Shown here piece by piece: positions 7,747 to 16,583 of a stretch of 39,102 nt of DNA. Source of the DNA: Alphaproteobacteria bacterium (lineage in GTDB: Bacteria > Pseudomonadota > Alphaproteobacteria > SHVZ01). The DNA lies in contig VGEN01000026.1 in the NCBI GenBank assembly GCA_016869285.1, forward strand, positions 1 to 39,102, given 5' to 3'. A program made the translations under genes and the position numbers. How positions within the stretch are numbered: the stretch's first letter is position 1; every line of letters starts with the position of its first letter. The notes under the pieces were generated by a model. That model searched no databases. It saw only the letters and a list, made by a program, of their open reading frames with translations, and was not told the origin of the DNA.

Positions 7747-8760
7747 CTATCTCCAAATGCGTCTGGCTACCCGAATCCAGTTCCCACCCAGAATGTTGTG
7801 GATCGCTTCGGTGTCGTAGCCGCGTCTCACCATCACCTCAGCCAGCTCTGACAATTGGTCAGGTGCCGCAAAGGCATACTCGGCGGGTGAGAGACTTCGG
7901 CTTACGCGCGATGCCAGGTCGGGCGCCACGGCCCAAGCCGTGTGCCCGTTGAAGTCGGCCATGAACGCGACATTGTCATGAACGTAGCTGAGCCCGATCC
8001 CGACATGCTCCGCGCCGACCAGGCCGGCGATGTGATCGATCTGCCGGCAGATCATCTCGCTCGACGAGTCGTTGTCGCCCATATGCAAGCCGATCCCGGT
8101 GACGCCAACGACGCCGCCCGATTGGGCGCACGCGCGGATCAGAGCGTCGCCGATGTTTCGCGGGTTGTCCCACAGCGCCAGAGGATTCGAGTGGGTGAAG
8201 CAAAGGGGAGACGAGGCCACTTCGAAGGCTTCCATGCAGCTGCGATGCCCCGTATGGCTAAGGTCGACCAGCATGCCGACCCGGTTCATCTCGCGTACGA
8301 CCATGCGGCCGAACTTTCCGAGCCCCCCATCCGAAGCCTCGTAGCCGCCGCCGCCGACCGTGTTGTGCTGGTTGTAGGTCAACAGCATGTGACGGACGCC
8401 GAGGCGATACAGGACCTCGATCAGGCTGAGGTCGCTCTGCAGCGGGTTGGTGCCCTGCACATTGAAGGCGATCGCCAGCCGGCCATCACGCTTGGCGCGG
8501 ACGATGTCGTCCGCAGACTCGGCCAGGACGTATCGATCGGAGTGGGCGCGAAGATGGGCGCGCTCGCGTGCGAGCACGTGCACCGCCTCTTCGAGCGTAT
8601 GCCAGTCGACGGCCGTCGTGATCGATACGAAGCTAGTTCCGCTGGCGCGTATGCGCTCGAGTGTCAGGTACTTGGCCGGATCCGCCCCGTACATGTAGGG
8701 TAGCAGCATATCGCACACGATCGCGGACCTATGGATATCCGCGGCATCGCTCACAGCCAC
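7747..8760 (-). CDS. M19 membrane-dipeptidase homologue with altered metal site (paralogue 1)
   Basis: A 337-residue TIM-barrel protein of the renal dipeptidase (M19) family. It keeps DLSHTG (H169), FTHSNP (H190) and the NPRNIGDAL block. Two canonical features are missing. The N-terminal metal motif HxD is replaced by VCDMLLP (residues 15-21), and the bridging Glu of the IEG motif is Gln102 in NVQGTNPL. The late Asp of GxxSDFDG appears as GLSYVHDN (residues 256-263). It may therefore bind one metal, none, or do different chemistry. It has no signal peptide. It lies 3 nt after the paralogue upstream, as the third gene of a TetR-M19-M19 operon. Dipeptidase activity should not be assumed. Confidence 0.85.
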   Translation of the reverse strand: MAVSDAADIHRSAIVCDMLLPYMYGADPAKYLTLERIRASGTSFVSITTAVDWHTLEEAVHVLARERAHLRAHSDRYVLAESADDIVRAKRDGRLAIAFNVQGTNPLQSDLSLIEVLYRLGVRHMLLTYNQHNTVGGGGYEASDGGLGKFGRMVVREMNRVGMLVDLSHTGHRSCMEAFEVASSPLCFTHSNPLALWDNPRNIGDALIRACAQSGGVVGVTGIGLHMGDNDSSSEMICRQIDHIAGLVGAEHVGIGLSYVHDNVAFMADFNGHTAWAVAPDLASRVSRSLSPAEYAFAAPDQLSELAEVMVRRGYDTEAIHNILGGNWIRVARRIWR

Positions 8761-8763
8761 GCC

Positions 8764-9813
8764 CTACTTCCAGACCCGGCGCAGAACGCGCAGCCAGTTC
8801 TCGCCTAGGATGCCGCGGATATCAGCTTCCGAGTAGCTGCGCTTGAGCAGCATCTCTGTCAGCTCCGGCAACTGCTCGGGCGCGGCGAAGGCGACGTCCT
8901 TCGGCTCGTAGCCGCGAGTTGCCTTGGCACCGATGGCACCGTCGGGATTCCAGGCCGGATGCGTCGCGAAGTCCACCATTAGCGCGACATTGTCGTAGAC
9001 ATAGTCGAGCCCGAGCCCGACATGCTGAGCCCCGACCAAGCCTGAGATGTGGTCGATCTGGCGGCAGATCATCTCGGTCGAGGCGTCGTTGTCACCCATG
9101 TGCAGGCCAATGCCGTTGACGCCGACGATGCCGCCCGATTTTGCCGTGGCCAGGATCAGGTCGTCGCCGATGTTGCGCGGGTTGTCCCACAGAGCCAGCG
9201 GGTTCGAATGCGTGAAGCAGACCGGCGCGGACGAGACCTCGAACACGTCGCGGCAGGTCCGGTAGCCGGTGTGGCTGAGATCGACCAGCATCCCGACCCG
9301 GTTCATCTCGCGGACGACCATGCGGCCGAACTTGCTGAGGCCGCCGTCGACCGCCTCGTAGCAGCCATCGCCGACTGCGTTCTTCTGATTGTAGGCCATC
9401 AGCATGTGCTTCACCCCGAGCCGATAGTAGGGCTCGATCATGTCGGCATCGGCCTGCAGCGGGTTGGTCCCCTGGAAGTGGAAGGCGACGGCAAGCTTGC
9501 CTTCCCGCTTCGCCTTCAGGATGTCGTCAACCGTCTCCACCAGGACGTACTTGTCCGCATGGGCTCGGAACCAGGCGCGCTCGCGGGCGATGGCGTGGAG
9601 CGTATACTCGAGCGAGTGCCAATCGACGGCGACGGTCAGCGACACGAAGCTGGTGCCGCTTGCCGCCATGCGCTCGAGGGTCTGGTATTTCGGCTCGTTC
9701 GCTCCATACATGAACGGTAGCAGCATGTCGCAGATCACGGCGGAGCGGTGCAGCCGCCGGGCTTGCTCCGAGACCGTCCAATGATCGCCTGTGTTCGCGA
9801 ATCCGGCTTCCAT
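8764..9813 (-). CDS. M19 membrane-dipeptidase homologue with altered metal site (paralogue 2)
   Basis: A 349-residue paralogue of the next gene, clearly a tandem duplication (shared ICDMLLPFMYGA, GTNPLQAD, DLSHTG, FTHSNPLALWDNPRNIGD). The start at 9813 has GAGG 8 nt upstream, inside the end of the TetR gene; the frame is open further upstream but only as a shadow of TetR. As in the paralogue, HxD is replaced by DMLLP and the bridging Glu by Gln114 (FHFQGTNP), while H181 and H202 remain. Unlike paralogue 1 it keeps the Asp in GLGLDYVYDN. Retention of the same changes in both copies argues for a selected variant subfamily. Both are divergent from an SBP-sarcosine oxidase operon, so an N-methylated peptide or a cyclic imide or lactam is a possible substrate (inference). 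Confidence 0.85.
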   Translation of the reverse strand: MEAGFANTGDHWTVSEQARRLHRSAVICDMLLPFMYGANEPKYQTLERMAASGTSFVSLTVAVDWHSLEYTLHAIARERAWFRAHADKYVLVETVDDILKAKREGKLAVAFHFQGTNPLQADADMIEPYYRLGVKHMLMAYNQKNAVGDGCYEAVDGGLSKFGRMVVREMNRVGMLVDLSHTGYRTCRDVFEVSSAPVCFTHSNPLALWDNPRNIGDDLILATAKSGGIVGVNGIGLHMGDNDASTEMICRQIDHISGLVGAQHVGLGLDYVYDNVALMVDFATHPAWNPDGAIGAKATRGYEPKDVAFAAPEQLPELTEMLLKRSYSEADIRGILGENWLRVLRRVWK

Positions 9814-9815
9814 TC

Positions 9816-10466
9816 CTATGGCCTCATGATGGTCTCGACGGCAGTCGCCAGCAGCGCCAGCTGACGCTCGATGAACTCGGGATCGCGCGCCACGAGGTTC
9901 AGTACGGCCAGGCCGCGGAGCGTCGCGATGGTCAGATGCATGGCGTCGGTGCGGCGCTGCTCTGGCATCTGGTCGTCGCTGAGCATCTCGTCCCAAACCG
10001 AGTAGATGGAGTCGGCACTGCGGCCTCGCTCGCTCTCCACGCGAGCCCTGAGCTCGGGGTCGCTGCGCGAGCCCAGCAGGATCTCGATCGTGGCGACATA
10101 GGCAGGATCGCCGTAGATCGCCTGCCACAGCGCGCGGACCATCCGCTCGCAGCGATTGTGGTAGCGCGAGAGCTCGCGGTAGCACTCGGCCAGCCGCAGG
10201 TGCCGCTCATCGCTGACCGCATGCATGACGGCGACCACCAGGTCGGCCTTGGATTGGAAGTGATGGCTGAGCGCGCCGCGGGTTAGCCCGGCGCTGCTGG
10301 CGATGCGGTCGACCGAGGTCGCGGCGAACCCGTTTTCATGCAGCAGCTGAATCGCTGCTTCGATGAGCCGGGACTGCGTCTCGGCGCTGCGATCCTCCTG
10401 CCGGCGCCGCGGCGGACGCGATGACGGCCTCGCCTTGTCGTCAGGCATGCGGGCCTGATCCTGCAT
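9816..10466 (-). CDS. TetR-family transcriptional regulator
   Basis: A 216-residue TetR-type repressor. After a basic N-terminal tail (residues 1-30) the helix-turn-helix is at about 33-78 (LLHENGFAATSVDRIA, AGLTRGALSHHFQSKADL). The C-terminal ligand and dimer domain is diverged and gives no ligand. Its stop is 2 nt before the ATG of the first M19 gene, so the three are one operon. It is divergent from the SBP-soxBDAG operon. An inverted repeat ACATAC-N10-GTATGT between them is the probable operator. Expected role: represses both directions until an imported substrate is sensed. Confidence 0.9.
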   Translation of the reverse strand: MQDQARMPDDKARPSSRPPRRRQEDRSAETQSRLIEAAIQLLHENGFAATSVDRIASSAGLTRGALSHHFQSKADLVVAVMHAVSDERHLRLAECYRELSRYHNRCERMVRALWQAIYGDPAYVATIEILLGSRSDPELRARVESERGRSADSIYSVWDEMLSDDQMPEQRRTDAMHLTIATLRGLAVLNLVARDPEFIERQLALLATAVETIMRP

Positions 10467-10508
10467 CCAAATATCCTGTCCTGTCGCCGTCTTGACACGC
10501 GTTCGGAA

Positions 10509-10530
10509 ACATACGTACCATCCTGTATGT
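10509..10530. promoter_or_regulatory. Candidate TetR operator in divergent promoter region
   Basis: ACATAC (10509-10514) and GTATGT (10525-10530) are perfect inverted arms separated by 10 bp, in the 157-bp space between the TetR gene and the SBP gene. Size and symmetry suit a TetR dimer. A TTGACA at 10492-10497 could be the -35 of the rightward promoter; with 17-bp spacing the -10 would overlap the palindrome but is a poor match. Confidence 0.5.
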
Positions 10531-10623
10531 AATTAACAGGGCAACGGCCCTGGGTCAATCCCACCGGCGAGTCAGGACGCCTCGTCCTGTCCGTCGCTGT
10601 CGGACAACAGGAGGGGAACCGTC

Positions 10624-12207
10624 ATGCGCATGGCTCTAGTGTCAGCGAGCGTGGCCTTGTCGGCCGCGCTTGCGATTGCCGCCGTCGATCCAGCTATGGC
10701 CCAGCAGAAGGTGCTGAAGATCGTGCCGCACGCCGATCTCCGCATCACCGATCCGCTGATCACCACGGCCGGCATCAGCCGCCAGCATGGGCTTATGGTC
10801 TATGAGGGCCTGTTCGCGTGGGACGCCTCGATGGCGCCGAAGCCGCTGATGGTCGAGGACTACACGGTCTCCCAAGATAAGCTGACCTACACGTTCAAGC
10901 TCCGCGCCGGACTAAAATTCCACGACGGCTCGCCGGTGCGCTCGCAGGACGTGATTCCCTCGCTGAAGCGATGGGCGACCAACGATTCCATGGGCGGGAA
11001 CCTGATCAAGACGGCGGCGAGCTTGGACGTGATCGACGACCGCACCTTCCGTATCGTGCTGAAGGAACCTTACTCGTGGGTCGAGTACACGCTTGGCTCC
11101 AGCGGCGCGATCATGACCGGGATCATGCGCGAGAAGGACGCGCTGACCGATCCCAAGGTCGCGGTTCAGGACGTCGTCGGCTCCGGCCCGTTCCGCTTCG
11201 TGAAGTCCGAGTGGCAGCCAGGCAATCGCGTCGTCTACGAAAAGAATCCCGACTACGTTCCGCGTGCAGAGCCCGCCGACGGGCTTGCCGGCGCTCGCTT
11301 GGTCAAGGTCGATCGGGTCGAGTGGCGGGTCATTCCCGATCCGGCGACCGCGGCAGCCGCGCTCGCCGCAGGTGAAGTCGATCTTTGGGACACGGTGCCG
11401 ATCACCCTGTTGCCGGTGCTGCAGGGGAACCCCAACGTGACGGTGGAGAAGATCCAGCCGTTCAAGAGCATGGCGATGATGCGGCCCAACCACCTGCATC
11501 CGCCGTTCAACGATCCGCGCGCCCGTCAGGCGCTGGCCCTGATCGTCAACCAGGCAGACTACATGCACGCGACCATCGGCGACCAGCGCTGGTGGCGCGA
11601 GTGCTTCTCGATTTTCATTTGCGAGCACCGCTACGGCAGCGAGGCCGGCTCCGAACCCTACCGCAAGCAGGACTTGGCGAAGGCCAAGCAACTCATGGCC
11701 GAAGCCGGCTACAAGGGTGAGCCGATCGTGATCCCGCTCGCCGAGGACCTGCCCATCGTGAAGTCCCTGACGCTGGTGACCGCCGAGAATCTCAAGAAGA
11801 TCGGCGTCAATGTCGACCTGCAGTCGGCAGATTGGGGCGCGGTGATCACCCGCGCCGGCAAGAAGGACGCGCCCGCGGCCGGCGGCTGGCATCTGTTCCA
11901 TTCTTGGCTTTTCGCCTCGACCTGGGGCAACCCGCTGGTCAATATCGGCATCAACTCGCCCTGCGACCAGACCAACTGGCTCGGCTGGCCGTGCGATGCG
12001 GAGACCCAGACCCTGCGTGCTGCCTTCATCTCGGCGCCGGACGAGCCGGCCCGGCAGGCGGCACTCGATCGACTGCATCGCCGCCTGATGGTGACCTTCC
12101 CGTATATCCCGCTCGGCTCCTTCGACTCGCTGTTCGCGTGGCGCAAGGAAGTCAAAGACGTGCTGAAGGCGAACGTGTTGGTGTTCTGGAACATCAGCAA
12201 GAGCTAG
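10624..12207 (+). CDS. ABC transporter periplasmic solute-binding protein, family 5
   Basis: A 527-residue SBP_bac_5 protein. An AGGAGGGG ribosome site precedes the ATG at 10624. A Sec signal peptide covers about residues 1-26 (...DPAMAQQ). It is a paralogue of the SBP at 4108 and of the broken one at 351: LKIVPHADLRITDP, MVYEGLFAWD and YTFKLRAGLKFHDG align with both. It starts the operon with soxBDAG (27 nt before soxB), so its ligand is likely converted to sarcosine or another secondary amine. The permease and ATPase are not in the window. Sarcosine itself is small for this family; a peptide or larger N-methyl compound is equally possible. Confidence 0.9.
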   Translation: MRMALVSASVALSAALAIAAVDPAMAQQKVLKIVPHADLRITDPLITTAGISRQHGLMVYEGLFAWDASMAPKPLMVEDYTVSQDKLTYTFKLRAGLKFHDGSPVRSQDVIPSLKRWATNDSMGGNLIKTAASLDVIDDRTFRIVLKEPYSWVEYTLGSSGAIMTGIMREKDALTDPKVAVQDVVGSGPFRFVKSEWQPGNRVVYEKNPDYVPRAEPADGLAGARLVKVDRVEWRVIPDPATAAAALAAGEVDLWDTVPITLLPVLQGNPNVTVEKIQPFKSMAMMRPNHLHPPFNDPRARQALALIVNQADYMHATIGDQRWWRECFSIFICEHRYGSEAGSEPYRKQDLAKAKQLMAEAGYKGEPIVIPLAEDLPIVKSLTLVTAENLKKIGVNVDLQSADWGAVITRAGKKDAPAAGGWHLFHSWLFASTWGNPLVNIGINSPCDQTNWLGWPCDAETQTLRAAFISAPDEPARQAALDRLHRRLMVTFPYIPLGSFDSLFAWRKEVKDVLKANVLVFWNISKS

Positions 12208-12234
12208 CGTGAATACGGAGAGCGCGTTCACGGC

Positions 12235-13482
12235 ATGAGGTATTCGATCGCCTCGCTGCTTCGGAACGCGCTCTCCTATCACGAGCACTGGCCGCAGGCT
12301 TGGCGCAGCCCAGCGCCGAAGCCGCGCTACGAGGTGGTGATCATCGGCGGCGGCGGCCATGGCCTCGCGACCGCGTATTACCTTGCGAAGAACCACGGCA
12401 TCACCGATATCGCCGTGCTCGAGAAGGGTTGGATCGGCGGCGGCAACACGGGGCGCAACACCACCGGCATCCGCTCGAACTATCTGCACGACGCAAGCGC
12501 CGCCTTCTACGACTACTCGGTCCGGCTCTACGAAGAGCTATCGCGCACGCTCAACTACAACATCATGTTCAGCCAGCGCGGCTTGGTCTCACTGATGCAC
12601 TCCGATGCCGAGTTGGCGCAGGCCGACCGCCTCCGCAACGCGCTGCATGCGAACGGTATCGAGACCGACTTCATGACCGTCGCGGATCTCGCGCGCGAGA
12701 TCCCGCTGCTCGATACCTCGCCGGATGCGCGCTACCCGGTCATCGGTGCCGTTCGCCAGAAGCGTGCCGGCACGGCTCGCCACGACGCCGTCGCATGGGC
12801 CTATGCGCGGGCGGCGGATGGGCTCGGCGTTCACATCATTCAGGATTGCGCGGTCAGGGGGATCCGGCGCGAGGGCGATCGCGTCACCGCACTCGAGACG
12901 ACGCAGGGAAACATCGCGGCCGGACGCGTCGCCATCGCGGTCGCGGGCCATTCCAGCGTTCTCGCCGAGATGGCCGGGTTCCGATTGCCGATCGTGAGCT
13001 ATGCGCTGCAGGCGGTTGTCTCCGAACCGCTGAAGCCGATGCTCGACACGATCGTGGGCTCTACCGCCGTGCACGTCTATCTAACCCAGAGCGACAAAGG
13101 GGAACTGGTCATCGGCGCTTCACGCGACGGCTATCCGTCCTACGCCCAGCGTGGCAGCTTCGGCACGGTCGAGGACATGATGGCGGCGGGGCTAGCGCTG
13201 TTCCCGACGCTCGGCCGCGTGAAGCTGCTCCGGCAATGGGCGGGCATCGTCGACGTGGCGCCGGATGCGAGCCCGATCGTCTCGAAGACGCCGGTCGCCA
13301 ATCTCTATATCAGCACCGGTTGGGGGACCGGCGGTTTCAAGGCGATCCCGGCCGGGGGCGTCGTCTTCGCTCATACTATCGCCTTGGACCGGCCGCATGC
13401 GCTCAACGAGCGCTATGGCCTCGACCGCTTCACCAGCGGTCGGCTGATGGACGAGAACGCCGCCGCGGCGGTCCGGCACTAA
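12235..13482 (+). CDS. soxB: Sarcosine oxidase subunit beta (SoxB)
   Basis: A 415-residue FAD/FMN flavoprotein subunit of heterotetrameric sarcosine oxidase, which oxidises N-methylglycine to glycine, H2O2 and a C1 unit. The dinucleotide fold GGGGHG is at residues 38-43. The family signature GNTGRNTTGIRSNYLHD (70-86) and the C-terminal GWGTGGFKAIPAGG segment are typical. FMN is bound covalently to a His in this subunit in known enzymes. It is cytoplasmic. The gene follows the SBP gene by 27 nt, and its TAA is directly followed by the soxD ATG. Substrates other than sarcosine, such as other N-methyl amino acids, are possible. Confidence 0.93.
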   Translation: MRYSIASLLRNALSYHEHWPQAWRSPAPKPRYEVVIIGGGGHGLATAYYLAKNHGITDIAVLEKGWIGGGNTGRNTTGIRSNYLHDASAAFYDYSVRLYEELSRTLNYNIMFSQRGLVSLMHSDAELAQADRLRNALHANGIETDFMTVADLAREIPLLDTSPDARYPVIGAVRQKRAGTARHDAVAWAYARAADGLGVHIIQDCAVRGIRREGDRVTALETTQGNIAAGRVAIAVAGHSSVLAEMAGFRLPIVSYALQAVVSEPLKPMLDTIVGSTAVHVYLTQSDKGELVIGASRDGYPSYAQRGSFGTVEDMMAAGLALFPTLGRVKLLRQWAGIVDVAPDASPIVSKTPVANLYISTGWGTGGFKAIPAGGVVFAHTIALDRPHALNERYGLDRFTSGRLMDENAAAAVRH

Positions 13483-13746
13483 ATGCTGATCCTGCCCTGT
13501 CCATGGTGCGGCCCCCGCGAGGAGACCGAGTTCGCCTGCGACGGCGAGGTCTCATCCGTCAGCGTTGATCCGGCGACCGCATCCGACGGTGCGTGGGCCG
13601 ATGCGCTGCATAATCGGACCAACCGCAAGGGGATGCATCGGGAATGGTGGTGCCATCGCCGCGGCTGCCGGCAATGGTTCTGGATCGAGCGCGACACCGC
13701 GACCAACCAGCTCCGGAACTCCGGATTGCCGGGTACGGAGAGCTGA
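13483..13746 (+). CDS. soxD: Sarcosine oxidase subunit delta (SoxD)
   Basis: An 87-residue small subunit. Cysteines in the N-terminal CPWCG (C6, C9) and the C-terminal WWCHRRGCRQWF are the zinc-binding set of SoxD proteins. It is structural and bridges the other subunits in the heterotetramer. Its ATG abuts the soxB stop and soxA begins 2 nt after its own stop, which is the standard soxBDAG order. Confidence 0.93.
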   Translation: MLILPCPWCGPREETEFACDGEVSSVSVDPATASDGAWADALHNRTNRKGMHREWWCHRRGCRQWFWIERDTATNQLRNSGLPGTES

Positions 13747-13748
13747 GC

Positions 13749-16583
13749 ATGCGTATCGCCGCCGATCAGGCTCCTTTCGCCCGAATAGACCGATCCCGGC
13801 CTGTTCGCTTCGTCTTCGACGGTCGCAGTTATGAGGGCTTCGCCGGCGATACGCTCGCCTCGGCCTTGCTCGCGAACGATGTGCGCGTGGTCGGCCGAAG
13901 CTTCAAGCTGCACCGGGCTCGCGGCATCATGGGACAAGGCGCGGAGGAGGCGAATGCGCTGGTGACGCTTGGCGAAGGGGCGGCGACCGAGCCCAATGTG
14001 CGTGCGACTATGATCGAGCTCACCGACGGCCTCGTCGCACGCAGCGTGAATACCTGGCCGTCGGCACGTGTTGATCTTGGCGCGGTCGTCGGCTGGTTCG
14101 GTCTATTGTTGCCCGCCGGCTTCTACTACAAGACCTTCATGGGGCCAGGGCAGGGCGCCTGGCATATCTACGAGCGTTTCATCCGACGCGCTGCCGGCCT
14201 CGGGCATGCCCCGCGGGCAACGGATGACCGCCGCTATGACAAACGCCACGCGCATTGCGACGTGCTCGTCGTCGGCGCCGGGCCCGCGGGGCTCACGGCC
14301 GCGATTGCCGCGGCCGACACCTGCAATAGCGTCCTGGTTCTAGATGAGCAGACGGAGGCCGGCGGGTCGGCGCTCGGTATGCCGGACCGAATAGTAGGCA
14401 TGGTGGACCGGCTGCGGTCGGCGCCGAATGTTCGTGTGCTAATGCGAACCACCGCGATCGGCCTCTACGAGCAGAATCTCGTCGTCGCCGTCGAACGAAT
14501 GGGTGACAATACGGCCGATATTCGTCTTTCGGCTCAGCGCCTTTGGAAGATCCGAGCCGAACGCGTCGTTCTGGCAACGGGCGCCATCGAGAGGCCGCTC
14601 GTGTTCGACGGCAACGATCTGCCCGGCGTCATGCTTGCCTCCGCATCAGCGACCTATGCGATGCGCTACGCCGTTGCCTGCGGCCGACGGGCGGTCCTGG
14701 TCACCAACAATGACGGCATCGCTAAGTCGGCTGAAAGCCTGCGCATGGCGGGGATCGAGATCGCTGCGATCGTCGACACGCGGCCGAGCTCCGCGCTGGC
14801 GCCGGATGGTATCGAGGTTCTTCGCGGTCATGGCGTCGTGCGTGCACGGGGCCGGTCATCAGTAACCGAAGTCGAGATCGCGCCGCTGACGCCGGACGGG
14901 AAGCAGTTTCTTCCTCGGCGTCGCCGTATCGACTGCGATCTGATCGCTGTATCCGGCGGGTGGAACCCGACGCTGCATCTGCTCGGAAACGGAGCCGGCC
15001 GCACGCGCTACGCCCCCGAGATCGCTTGCTTTATCGCCGACGACCTGTCGCCAACTGTCGCGGTCGTCGGTGCCGCCGCCGGCGAACTCGGGGAGGGATA
15101 CTCCGTCCGGCCGGCCTGGCGCATGCCGGCGGTCGGTCGCGGTGCGCCGTGGCGCCAATTCATCGACCTGCACAACGATGTGACCGTCGGCGATCTCGCG
15201 CTCGCCGCGCGGGAAAACTACCGGTCGGTCGAGCATCTCAAGCGCTACACGACGATGGGCATGGCTCATGACCAGGGCAAGACCAGCAGCGTTAACGCAC
15301 TCGGCATCCTGTCCGAGGCGATCGATCGTCCGCTTGCCGCGCTTGGTACGACACGGGCGCGGCCCCCCTATACCCCGGTTGCCTTCGCTGCGGTCGCAGG
15401 CCGCCAAATTGGCGCCCTTTACGCACCGAAGCGCGAGCTGCCCGCGCATGTCGCGCATCTTGGCTGCGGTGCCGTGTTCGCCGAATCCGGCGGCTGGATG
15501 CGGCCAATGCACTATCCTCTGGCCGGAGAAAGCACAGCCGATGCGATCCGCCGCGAGGTGCTGGCGGTCCGCAATGCCGTCGGCATCGTCGACAACTCGG
15601 CGCTCGGAAAAGTCGAGATCCACGGACCTGACGCGGCGATCTTGCTAGACCGCCTCTACAGCAACGACTGGGGCTCGCTCGCCGTCGGTCGCGCCCGCTA
15701 CGGCCTGATGCTGACCGAGGACGGCATGGTGTTCGACGACGGCGTCACCGCCCGGCTCTCGGATACGCACTACCTGATGACCACGACCAGTGCCGGCGCC
15801 GGCACGGTGGTCGACTGGATCGAGCTATGGCTGCAGCGAGCATGGCGGGACCTGCGTGTCTTTGCGACGCCGGTTACCCATCACTGGGCCGACCTTACGA
15901 TCGCGGGCCCGCGAGCCCGCGATCTCCTGGGCCGACTGTCCCTCGACATGGATCTGAGCCCGGAGGCATTTCCGCATTTGGCGATCCGCGAAGGGACGGT
16001 GGCAGGCCTGCCGGCGCGTATTCTGCGCGCCAGCTTCACCGGTGAGCTGAGCTTCGAGGTCATGGTGCCGGCGCGCAGCGCCGACCAGCTCTATAACGCT
16101 GTCATGGAGGCGGGGCGCGACCTAGGGATCACGCCTTTCGGCGTCGATGCGACGCTGATCCTGAGGGCCGAGAAAGGCCACATCCTGATCGGCCTCGAGG
16201 CTGACGGCACGACGACACCGGACGACCTCGGTCTCGGACGTCTGGTCAGCCGAAAGAAGGATTTCATCGGCCGCCGATCGTTGACGCTCGCCGACCGCCT
16301 GCGGCCCGATCGCCCACAGCTCGTCGGTCTGCAAAGTGACGATGACCGCGTCCTGCCGGGTGGCGGTGTCGTCTGGAGCGGTGATAGCAAGCTCGGGCAT
16401 GTCGTGCCGATGTCGAGCTGTCGGAGCCCGGTGCTCGGTCGTTGTATCGCGCTCGCACTGATTGCCGGTGGACGCGACCGCATCGGCTCGGCGGTCACCG
16501 TGACCGCCATCGGCAGCCAGCATCGCGCTTCGGTCGTCAGTCCGGTCTTTCTCGATCCGAAGAACGGCCGAATCTATGTTTAG
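13749..16583 (+). CDS. soxA: Sarcosine oxidase subunit alpha (SoxA)
   Basis: A 944-residue large subunit. Residues about 1-100 form the N-terminal domain found in SoxA (RPVRFVFDGRSYEGFAGDTLASAL). A dinucleotide-binding fold begins near 173 (VVGAGPAGLTAAIAAAD) and holds the non-catalytic NAD+. From about 562 to the end is a GcvT-like aminomethyltransferase domain that binds folate and captures formaldehyde as 5,10-methylene-THF. The start at 13749 is 2 nt after the soxD stop; an open frame from 13644 would overlap soxD and is rejected. The last 8 nt overlap soxG. Length and domain order are normal. Confidence 0.93.
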   Translation: MRIAADQAPFARIDRSRPVRFVFDGRSYEGFAGDTLASALLANDVRVVGRSFKLHRARGIMGQGAEEANALVTLGEGAATEPNVRATMIELTDGLVARSVNTWPSARVDLGAVVGWFGLLLPAGFYYKTFMGPGQGAWHIYERFIRRAAGLGHAPRATDDRRYDKRHAHCDVLVVGAGPAGLTAAIAAADTCNSVLVLDEQTEAGGSALGMPDRIVGMVDRLRSAPNVRVLMRTTAIGLYEQNLVVAVERMGDNTADIRLSAQRLWKIRAERVVLATGAIERPLVFDGNDLPGVMLASASATYAMRYAVACGRRAVLVTNNDGIAKSAESLRMAGIEIAAIVDTRPSSALAPDGIEVLRGHGVVRARGRSSVTEVEIAPLTPDGKQFLPRRRRIDCDLIAVSGGWNPTLHLLGNGAGRTRYAPEIACFIADDLSPTVAVVGAAAGELGEGYSVRPAWRMPAVGRGAPWRQFIDLHNDVTVGDLALAARENYRSVEHLKRYTTMGMAHDQGKTSSVNALGILSEAIDRPLAALGTTRARPPYTPVAFAAVAGRQIGALYAPKRELPAHVAHLGCGAVFAESGGWMRPMHYPLAGESTADAIRREVLAVRNAVGIVDNSALGKVEIHGPDAAILLDRLYSNDWGSLAVGRARYGLMLTEDGMVFDDGVTARLSDTHYLMTTTSAGAGTVVDWIELWLQRAWRDLRVFATPVTHHWADLTIAGPRARDLLGRLSLDMDLSPEAFPHLAIREGTVAGLPARILRASFTGELSFEVMVPARSADQLYNAVMEAGRDLGITPFGVDATLILRAEKGHILIGLEADGTTTPDDLGLGRLVSRKKDFIGRRSLTLADRLRPDRPQLVGLQSDDDRVLPGGGVVWSGDSKLGHVVPMSSCRSPVLGRCIALALIAGGRDRIGSAVTVTAIGSQHRASVVSPVFLDPKNGRIYV

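Noticed and set aside
10467..10623. Well-defined -35/-10 promoter for the SBP-sox operon
   Set aside because: TTGACA at 10492 is good, but the hexamer at 17-bp spacing (GTACCA) is a poor -10. The promoter is only suggested, not annotated separately.
12208..12232. Inverted repeat CGTGAA-N13-TTCACG before soxB
   Set aside because: It lies in a 27-bp gap within an operon, with short arms and a long centre. I see no reason to call it an operator or terminator.
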